From: Acanthosoma haemorrhoidale | Lineage: Eukaryota > Arthropoda > Insecta > Hemiptera > Acanthosomatidae | Direction: 5' to 3' | Length of the DNA stretch: 64,000 bases | Assembly: GCA_930367205.1 (NCBI GenBank) | Contig: OV884014.1 | Location: 110,683,138 to 110,747,137, forward strand | Part shown: one piece after another, positions 56,745 to 64,000 of the stretch | Numbering within the stretch: the stretch's first letter is position 1 | How the letters are laid out: each line of letters opens with the position of its first letter | Made by a program: the position numbers and the translations under genes | The notes under the pieces: model-generated | What the model saw: only the letters and a program-made list of their open reading frames with translations | What the model was told of the DNA's origin: nothing | The model's database searches: none

Positions 56745-57383
56745 TTTTTTAAAAACAACTTTGTTATGATAATATTACAATCTGCCTCATTGGGCAAAGA
56801 AGTAATTGTGATGAATGACCTCATTCATATTTACAATTTTTATTCACTCACTCATTCATTTACAAACAACCCAGAGACCACCCAAATTCAAATCGTTGCC
56901 ACCTCTCTCGCATGCGAAAGAGACCGCGTCACCAGATACGAGGGATCCAGTGGAGGCTGACCAAAAGTGCGAAATCCACAGACGCTCATGACATGATTGG
57001 AGAAACTGGCCATTTCCAGGACTCCCACTGTCACGTATTTAGAGCAGATCACGAGGCTGCCGTTTCAGTCTCCGAGGAGGATTATAGGGATGAGTGGTGC
57101 AGTGCAATGACTGTGCTAGGGGATTACGTTGGTTGGATAGGTTACTATGGAATTTCATGAACTTGTAAGGGATGAGTTCGAGAATGTAAGGTATATAAGA
57201 TCGTTATGAAGGGTTTTGCTGCTGACTATTTTTCTCAGGACTTTTGATTGAAAGGATTGGATGCGCTTGATGTTCGACTTTTTTGCTGTCCCCCATAGCT
57301 CTATTCCGTATGTCCAGATTGGCTTCATTATAATTTTGTAAATTAGTAATTTATTGTCTATTGAGAAATGTGATGTCCTTCGA
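56745..57383 (-). mobile_element. LINE A copy 9
   Basis: A minus-strand copy from the SIENKLLIYK-equivalent region (about 57383) through KPIWTYGIELWG, NIKRIQSFQSKVLR and LIPYKFMKFHSNLSNQ to the GC-rich terminal segment and 3' UTR (ACAATCTGCCTCATTGGGCA in plus reading). The coding part holds small deletions (near 57225 and 56925). The A-tail side (56735-56760) is T/A-rich. It faces away from copy 10. Confidence 0.75.
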
Positions 57384-57480
57384 ATTTAATTATTTTAACA
57401 AAAACTGTTCAGTTTTTCCACAATGTAGTTTATTGAACTGTAATTTTCGACAGCTGTATGTTTTCATCCTCAGCTGCTAA
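57384..57480 (-). mobile_element. Retroelement 3'-tail-like segment
   Basis: On the minus strand, GAGGATGAAAACATACAGCT is followed by GTCGAAAATTACAGTT and CAATAAACTAC, and then an inverted pair AAAAACTGAACAGTTTTTG. The order 'GATGAAAAC ... GTCGAAA ... AATAAA' resembles a LINE or SINE tail and the motifs at 5.2, 25.4 and 30.2 kb. It touches the 5' end of LINE A copy 9. Confidence 0.35.
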
Positions 57481-57804
57481 AATAAAAAACATCGATCGCT
57501 CATGCGTCAAAAAACTAAATCAACAAGATGTAAGCAGCAATAAATAAAAATAATTAAACAATGAAATTTGTTAATTTTATTCAGGAGGCATGGATGGAAT
57601 GGGTTTATTAGGATAGGAACGTTAGTTGTTGGTTTTTAACTAATTGATTTTAAAAGCATATGAAACCAATAGAGCTGATCGAGAAGGCCGTTGCTTCCAC
57701 CTTCCACTTGACCACTGCCAACTAGATAATTAACCTGCAGATGCGTCGAGATTGAGGGATGATACCTATATGGCCGTTGTTGGAAGTCTGTTTGAAAATT
57801 GTCT

Positions 57805-58268
57805 AAGTTATACTTAAGCCTATCTGGACATACGGAGATAACGTCAAGCGAATCCAATCCTTTCAATCATTCAAGTCATTGCACTGCATCACTCATCCCT
57901 ATAAACCTCCTTGGAGACTAAAACGGCAGTGGCCTAGTGACTTGCTACAAATACGTGACAGTGGGATTCCTGGCAATGATCAGTTTCTCCAATCATGTCC
58001 TGAGCGTATGTGGCTCTCGCGCTCTTCGTCAGACTCCGCTGGCTTATCCAGTGACGTGGCAGACGGATGAATTCCCAAGACTCCGCTTCCTCTTTCGCAC
58101 GCGAGGTAGGTGACAACCATGTGGACTTTGAGGGTCTCTGTGCTGTTGTAAATACTGTATGAATGAGCGAGTGAATGAAAATTGTAAATATGTTATGAAT
58201 GAGATCATTTATCGCAATTACTTATTGCCCCATGAGGCAGATTGTAATTGTATCATAATACAGTTGTT
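57805..58268 (+). mobile_element. LINE A copy 10 (internally deleted)
   Basis: It starts with the segment coding VILKPIWTYG, then shows two joins (about 57838 and 57868) that remove most of the region between GIELWG and the final coding block. It continues through YKPPWRLKRQWPSDLL, the GC-rich segment and the complete 3' UTR to CATAATACAGTTGTTG. It lies head to head with copy 9, 420 bp apart. Confidence 0.75.
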
Positions 58269-59011
58269 GTTATAATGTAAAAATGAAAGTTTTCTGTTAT
58301 TTCATCACCGTTGAAATATTTGGCCATACCTTTGAAATATTCATATCGGTTGCTAAGGGCGATCGTGAGCTATGACTCCTAGTGCTACGACACTGGCGTT
58401 AAAACCTATGATTGCAGGTGGAGGCAGGTACTAATGCAAGTGATGGGGTGGCCCATCAGGGAGGAAGGTCAAGGCCCCCGCAAACCGCCTTCTTGCGTGA
58501 CTTCTGTAATTAACATCGGCCATTACCTCTTCATCTGACCGCTGCTAACCTGGCTATGGAAGATGAAAGCTTTATTTGCCTTGTGAACTTATCTGCAACA
58601 TTTCCCCACGAACATACGAAAAAGCTACTTTTACAAATACAGGAAGCCCGAATCCCGCGACAGCTCGGGTTCAAATTACTCCATCGATATTGGAACGATT
58701 TAATCCAAACCGCATCGGAGGGTCGACACTGATTGTTGTTTGGTAGCTGGGGGCAGGCCGCCACCCCCGGCTGTTTCATTACGTGACAGTATTTCCAATC
58801 TCATAGAGGATTTGCTCGGGGATGAAATCAGTGGTTTAATTACCGGCAAACAGAAAGTACCCAATTAAATGTTTAATAATATTGTACCAATAATAACAAT
58901 ACTCCGACAACAGACACTACCCCCTAATTCAGGAAATATAAATACCTACATTTATGACAAACTGTCACTGAGGAGATAAAAACCACAAGAGAACTAAACA
59001 TAAATTGGCAA
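58269..59011. other. Anonymous DNA
   Basis: GC-richer DNA at 58360-58760 with no recognisable exon. A GGGTTCAAATTAC string at 58669 looks like half a B box, but there is no A box. Confidence 0.35.
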
Positions 59012-59125
59012 TTCAGTCCGTTAATGTATAATGTACATCATTATACTTAGTAGAAAACAAAATTTGTAATAAATTTAGCCAAGCTATAGGAGATATAATG
59101 AACAATTGTAAATAGGTTTGTTTGT
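59012..59125 (+). repeat. Dispersed repeat R2, copy 3
   Basis: CAGTCCGTTAATGTATAATG and ATCATTATACTTAG match 43455-43490. A decayed GCTATAGGAGATATAATGAA and CAATTGTAAATA correspond to the middle of copy 2. It is the most diverged of the three copies. Confidence 0.45.
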
Positions 59126-59269
59126 AGAATCTATATTTTGTAACAAGGAGATATGAAACAAAAAAAAACATCAATTGCTTCAGTAAGGTTCACATAACTA
59201 TTTTTTAAGCGTGTACCACTTCTATTTTTGGGGTTTACATTAATTAATTGTCCAGTTTAATATGTAATA

Positions 59270-60192
59270 GGGGGACCGGAAAGTAATGTCGTTTTTTTGT
59301 TGTTTTTTTACATTAAAGTCTAAAAATAAATTTTTAACAAGTTTTTGTTTTTAATCAATGATGCGATCCCTCTCGTTATCAGCAACCTTTTACCATCTAG
59401 TGTGCAAATTTTCAATGCCTGATCGGTCAAAATCAATTGGTTTTTGTGCAAAATATCTGGAGATGGCATTTTGGACATCTTCCTAATTTTGAAATTTTTA
59501 GCGATCGGAATTAATGGAAATCCGATGGCGCAATATCGAGCGAGTATGGTGGGTGAGGCTGAAGATAAAAATGGGTCATGTATGATAATCCAAAAATCTC
59601 TCTCCGCATGAATCGGCACGAAGTACAGCTAAGCCAGGTTTGCACTCCAAAATGGCGCTTTTGTGTGTTTGGTGTAGTATTCGCGGGGTCGTTCATCGCT
59701 GATACCTGGAAAAAGTGTGAATGCAGATCTTTACAGCGAACAATTAGATCGAGTAAATCAATCTTTAATTGAAAATTGCCCAGCGATTGTCAATATAAAA
59801 AGGCGTTATTCTGCAACACGATAATGCAAGACCCCACTGCGCCTATTTTTTCTGCAAGAACCCTGGAAAAAATTAATGAATTGGCGTGGGAGGTATTGCC
59901 TCAATTACCATACTCGCCCGATATTGGATTTCCATTTATTCCGATTGCTACATTTTCTAAGTCTCAACTAATTTCAAAATTTGGATGATGTCCAAAATGC
60001 TATCTCCAGATATTTGGCTCAAAAACCAATTGATTTTTATCGATTCGGCATTAAAAATTTGCACACTAGATGGCAAAAGGTTGCTCATAACGAGAGCGAT
60101 TACATTATTGATCAAAAACAAAAAATTGACAAAAATTTATCTGTTTGAATTTAATGTAAAAAAAAAAAAACGACATTACTTTCCGGTCCCCC
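59270..60192 (+). mobile_element. Long-inverted-repeat mariner, copy 2
   Basis: A 923-bp element with perfect outer termini GGGGGACCGGAAAGTAATGT...ACATTACTTTCCGGTCCCCC and TA on both sides (59268-59269 and 60193-60194). The left arm (59270-59559) is an inverted copy of the right arm (59898-60192). Each arm holds the transposase 3' end from the PHPPYSPD segment to the TIR. The unique middle holds the catalytic part of the transposase. The arrangement and the left junction (just before the DEKW-type motif) match the copy at 25.5 kb, and the termini are better kept here. Confidence 0.92.
59555..60150 (+). pseudogene. mariner transposase catalytic fragment, copy 2
   Basis: After the left arm the plus strand reads, in shifting frames, KWVMYDNPK, then MNRHEVQLSQ, CTPKWRFCVFGV, VNQSLIENCP, GVILQHDNARPHCA and TLEKINELAWEVLPQLPYSP. 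It then enters the right arm, which ends ILLIKNKKLTKIYLFEFNVK. HDNARPH carries the second catalytic Asp. The third (in APSDFH) is lost from the right arm by a short deletion but readable on the minus strand of the left arm (PHPPYSLDIAPSDFH). At least three frame changes are present and the N-terminus is absent, so it is inactive. It shows which part of the ancestral gene the fold-back form retained. Confidence 0.85.
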
Positions 60193-60940
60193 TAATATAT
60201 TCAATTTGTAAGCAACGTATTTACTGATTTTTTTTTATGTTTTGTTTGAGTAGGTTTCTATTTATTTCTTCTGTTATTAGAAAAACATATAATTATAAAG
60301 CTATACAAAATAACATGTAGAGAAGGAATACCACTTTATTTTTGATTCGTATGTTATAAAAAATAGATTAAGTTATTAGCTATCCATCTATGTAAAAGTA
60401 TGAAGATTAAATACACTGCTCCTTTCCACCAACACTCTCTTGATAAGGACTACGCTTTGAGATCGCCCGACGACCAGCTTAATACCCTATCCCCATTATG
60501 ACACCGACTGGAGGAGGGGGGTCTGTTAAGAAGAAATTAAAACAAGTCTGTGTGGACTTCTATTTGTATAAATTTGTGGGAAAAGATAAAATTCTATTTT
60601 ATTTCCTTCATTCCTTTGGCCGCCTAAGTCAATACTAAGTCCTAGGCTAGGCAATCCTTCAGCTTCCAACTTAAAGCTGTAAAGTTTCAAATTGATGGGA
60701 CTCCTCTTGGTCGCCCCCCCCCCCCAACTTCTTGAAATTAAAGGTAACTAGTTCCGAACTGACAACTAATGGCTCCAGGAACTTGAGGACTAGCGGGGCA
60801 TCCTTCTTTGTCTGTCTTATCTCAGGCCGCGGTGGAGAAAGTTACTACCATTGTCTGAGCCATGGCTCCCTCTTCATTGCATTGTCTTAGGGTTTCTTCA
60901 TTGTACACGGTGCACAAGTATCTTAGTCATCTAGGGTGAC
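60193..60940. other. Anonymous DNA with C12 tract
   Basis: C12 at 60714-60725. No exon or RNA was recognised. Confidence 0.4.
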
Positions 60941-60941
60941 A

Positions 60942-61005
60942 GGGTGGTCTAAACGATAAAGCGACTGTTCGGGGCGTGGAGTTTTGCCAATGGGTTCTTG
61001 TGGAT
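60942..61005 (+). repeat. tRNA-like A-box remnant
   Basis: GGGTGGTCTAAACGATAAAG at 60943-60962 is a good A-box-like string. The expected B box 40-50 bp downstream is only GGGTTCTTGTGG. It is possibly a SINE head or tRNA pseudogene. Confidence 0.3.
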
Positions 61006-62505
61006 TTGATGGACTAAGAGAGTCAAACACTCCATTTTAAAACGCTAAAGACACACCACACTCTTCTAATAATAATCTTCAAATGGCAGATGTCCTATAA
61101 TATATTAAAAAGCTCAAGGGACAGCTGTAAGTCAAACAAATGCCACCGTAAAAAGAATATAGTTGAGGCCAAACGATGGCAATTCGTAAACCCGCCAATT
61201 ACCACAAAACCGGAAACCCAATCTAAAAATTGTATATTCGAAAGTCTCTTGCCTTCACCTGTGGACAAAAATAACTAATGCTATTGTAATAAACAGACAA
61301 AACTAGTAATAAAATTGTTTTGGGAATGGCAAGAAAATATGAAATATTACAACGCTGTTTAATTAAACACAACAAACAACCTAACATAATATATATCTGT
61401 ACCTCGGAAAGATACAACACTATGTCCATTTTCATAACTTTACAGGAGAGGAGTTTTAAACTATAAATATAATAACAAAAAGTGTTATTGGCACAGCTAT
61501 TTATTGAGATGTTGAAACAATATTTTACCAGAACATTCTATTTATTGTTATTTACATCATGCAGTTGTTATAAAATGAAAAAAAACCTTTTTTACTGTAA
61601 TAAAGTCAATATGGAAAAAAATGGACATAGTATTGTATCCCTCCGAGGTACATATATATATACGCTATAAAATTGAATGTTTAGATAATCTATCAACTTC
61701 AACCATTGTTACATTAAAATCAATATCCGTCTATTGTTTTATAAACACGATCACACCATAATTAAATTGTGATTTTTATTTTCAAAATTGAACTCCTTTT
61801 GCTGATATAAACCTATAAATGTCTCTAAGCAACTTTTTTTTTTATGCTTGTTAACACTTATGCTTCTTTTTATGTATTTAAGCATAGCTGTTTTATAATG
61901 ATTTATCTAAAGAAATAGTCCCTGCTCTAAAAACATGTTTCAAGTTGAAGACTTACCAGGACAAATGTTAATTTATATAGTTATCAATATATTATATACC
62001 TGTAGGGTTGCCTTGTTAATTAATGCATGCATCTGTGTGCATACATGAATCTTAGAATGCCCCAACATTGTATGAATCTTCTGACAATAGATGACTGAGT
62101 TATACTGAGGTGTGGCTGCTAAGACAAGAGTGTTCCAAGTCCAGCTTCCAGAGTTGCTGGCACTAGGCCTGCTCCTTTACCGGAATGTATCCCGCCTACA
62201 TTTCTTTTAGTGTGGCCTCTACTGGAAAATACTCGGGTAGTTACTCTCCATTTGCTTCCAGCTAATTGTTTAATTACTCCATTCTGGTCTGGTTCAAGAG
62301 CCCTTTGTCTGGGTAAAGCCGTTTTTTAGAAGGGACAGGCCGCCTTTGTATACAATTTACTCTTTAATGTTTTAGTTAATTTTGTTTTTGGGTGGCTATA
62401 CATATTTATTTGTAGAGGAGACTGTCCCTGTAATTTTCATTTAAAATATGGTGAGTTATATTATAGAAAGCTCTGCAGCTATCCCTGACGGAATACTAGC
62501 CAAGC
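61006..62505. other. Anonymous AT-rich DNA
   Basis: No assignable feature. The 62-codon frame at 61090-61278 and its neighbours show no family motifs. Confidence 0.4.
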
Positions 62506-62528
62506 ATATATATATATATATATATATT
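62506..62528. repeat. (TA)n microsatellite at the left edge of element F
   Basis: An AT dinucleotide run of about 23 bases that merges into the terminal ATATATTGAAACC of the fold-back element. Confidence 0.9.
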
Positions 62529-63757
62529 GAAACCTACCTCATATTTTACCATTTTAATTTTCTGATTTATTTGATCAATTTACCTAATTTGGTAGGTCCG
62601 TCATGAGATCTTTAATTCAACTTATTTTTATGTCTTCGACATAGGAAATTATCCCGATTGAATCGCCCGATCTCAAGGCTAATGTTATAGTTATTAATAA
62701 ATTGAGAAACTGGGAATTGTGAAATATATACAATAAAATGGTTATAACAAATAATTATAATTATATAGAGTGCTGACATTAATTATATAAAAAAATATTC
62801 AATTCCTTTTGAACAAGGATAGTTACTACTAATTAGTTATATAAAAAAAATGAAAATTGAGAATTGAGCTCAATCCCTTTCAATGGATCCATAATAAAAA
62901 AACAATATCAATATCACCCAATCGATGATCTCCGAGTAATCTTCTTCTTCTTCTTCTTCTCCTCTGCTTGTGTTGATGACCGTCAACGGAACGGGAGCTT
63001 GCTCTGCTTTGCTCTCTGGCTCTTAGCTAAGACTGACCCTTTTATCCCATCCCCACTCCTAAGAGCATAAGGGCAGATGCTGGACAAAGTGGGAGGGTGG
63101 CTGGTCATGATATTCTCAAATATCATGAATGTTACAATATATATTGTAACATTCATGATATTTGAGAATGAAGATCATGACCCTCACATATGGTAAGGGT
63201 CATTTTTTCCCTTATACTCCTAGTAGTGGGGATGAGCGGGAAACCAGTCCTAGCACAACCGTCGAGAAGAACGCAATTAGCAAGCTCCAAAATTGGCGGT
63301 TACCATACCGGAAGAGAGGAGAAGAACCAATAGCAGAAAATAACGTTGATTGGATTACAGGAAGATCATCGATTGGGTGATATTAATATTGTTTCTTATT
63401 ATGGATCCATTAAAAGAAATTGAGCTCAAATTCATGTTTTGTAATTATTAGTAATTATCCTAATTTAAAAGGAATTGAATATTTTTTTTATACTTTTTGT
63501 CAGTACTCTTTGTTAATTATAATTATTTGTTATAACCTCTATTTGAATATATTTCACAATTCCTAGTTTCTCAATTTATTAATAACCACAACATTAGCCT
63601 TGAGATCGGGCGATTCAATCGGGATAAATTCCTATGTCAAAGACATAAAACAATTTGAATTAAAGATCTCATGACAGACCTGCCAAATTAGTTAAGGTAA
63701 ATTTATCAAATAAAGTAAAAAGAGAAATGGTAAAAAATGAGGTAGGTTTCAATATAT
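62522..63757. mobile_element. Fold-back element F, 1.24 kb, full inverted repeat
   Basis: The left arm (62522 to about 63140) and the right arm (about 63141-63757) are inverted copies. Both start ATATATTGAAACCTACCTCA at the outside and pass through GGT(C)CGTCATGAGATCTTT, GATTGAATCGCCCGATCTCA, AATTGAGAAACT, GAGCTCAAT, TGGATCCATAATAA, CACCCAATCGATGAT and GGGAGCTTGCT/GGAGCTTGCT, meeting in a perfect palindrome. The arms are well conserved except for about 130 bp near the centre. There is no convincing open frame. The single arm at 34.86 kb belongs to the same family and is closer to the right arm. A fold-back or MITE-type DNA transposon is most likely. Confidence 0.9.
63113..63168. repeat. Perfect 56-bp palindrome at the centre of element F
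   Basis: The segment begins TTCTCAAATATCATGAATGT and equals its own reverse complement over all 56 bases, with TATATA at the centre and no spacer. It would be expected to be unstable in cloning and in replication. Confidence 0.97.
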
Positions 63758-64000
63758 GCCTTATGCCGTTGTTTACATGTATATACTTGGTCGCCTAAAT
63801 CGGGACAAAGCGGAGGACACAATGGCTGAAAAATGAACAATGGTATTTGCCTCAGAGAGCTTGTTGGCTATTAGTCTTGTCTGTCCCACTCACCTCACAA
63901 TAGCCCCTAAACTGAAGGAGGTCACCTCTCTTTTCTTTGCCACCCTCGCTCCAGAAAATATAATTCTTGGATCTTTGTCATTGCTCATTTAGTTCGTGGG
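63758..64000. other. Anonymous DNA at the window end
   Basis: No feature recognised. The DNA is of average composition, and no frame of note lies in it. Confidence 0.4.

Overview
This window looks like gene-poor, AT-rich nuclear DNA from an animal. The mobile-element content (Jockey-clade LINEs, BEL/Pao gag, mariner, piggyBac, tRNA-derived SINEs) fits an arthropod, most likely an insect. I cannot place it more precisely from sequence alone. There are no operons, ribosome-binding sites, phage genes or CRISPR arrays. I found no intact host protein-coding gene. The few host-like open frames (3.4, 15.2, 39.5 and 44.3 kb) are short, unrecognised and low confidence.

Most of what can be identified is transposon debris. 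One Jockey-type LINE family ('LINE A') has at least ten 5'-truncated or internally deleted copies, at 5.0(+), 6.3(+), 7.5(+), 10.2(-), 11.2(-), 29.2(+), 37.7(-), 42.5(-), 56.7(-) and 57.8(+) kb. Three of these have clear target-site duplications. A second Jockey-type family ('LINE B') is at 16.0(-), 28.3-29.2(-) and 46.2(+) kb. Single relics of other LINEs lie at 33.1(-) and 54.7(+) kb, and a BEL/Pao gag fragment lies at 1.7 kb. DNA transposons are a mariner with 15-bp TIRs at 21.7-22.5 kb, two copies of an unusual long-inverted-repeat mariner at 25.5-26.4 and 59.3-60.2 kb, and a piggyBac-like relic at 45.8-46.95 kb. A LINE B fragment with an exact 11-bp target duplication sits inside the piggyBac.

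Hairpin and palindrome structures are prominent. A 1.24-kb fold-back element with a perfect 56-bp central palindrome occupies 62.5-63.76 kb. A single arm of the same family sits at 34.86-35.48 kb and abuts a second inverted-repeat structure (35.48-36.97 kb) that encloses a TATA/initiator-like promoter. Smaller hairpin repeats lie at 21.1 and 48.1 kb, and a triple 25-bp palindromic array at 45.0 kb. Minisatellites lie at 19.03-19.29 kb (42-bp unit) and 22.96-23.32 kb (33-bp unit, open on both strands).

The observations most worth following are: (1) the long-TIR mariner, where two copies share the same rearranged junction, so the fold-back form itself appears to have transposed; (2) a fusion of the first 36 nt of U2 snRNA to a truncated LINE B copy at 29.16-29.20 kb; (3) the 1.24-kb hairpin locus, a plausible source of hairpin RNA; and (4) several two- or three-copy dispersed repeats that match no family I recognise. 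Stretches not listed as features are AT-rich DNA in which I see nothing beyond homopolymers and simple repeats.
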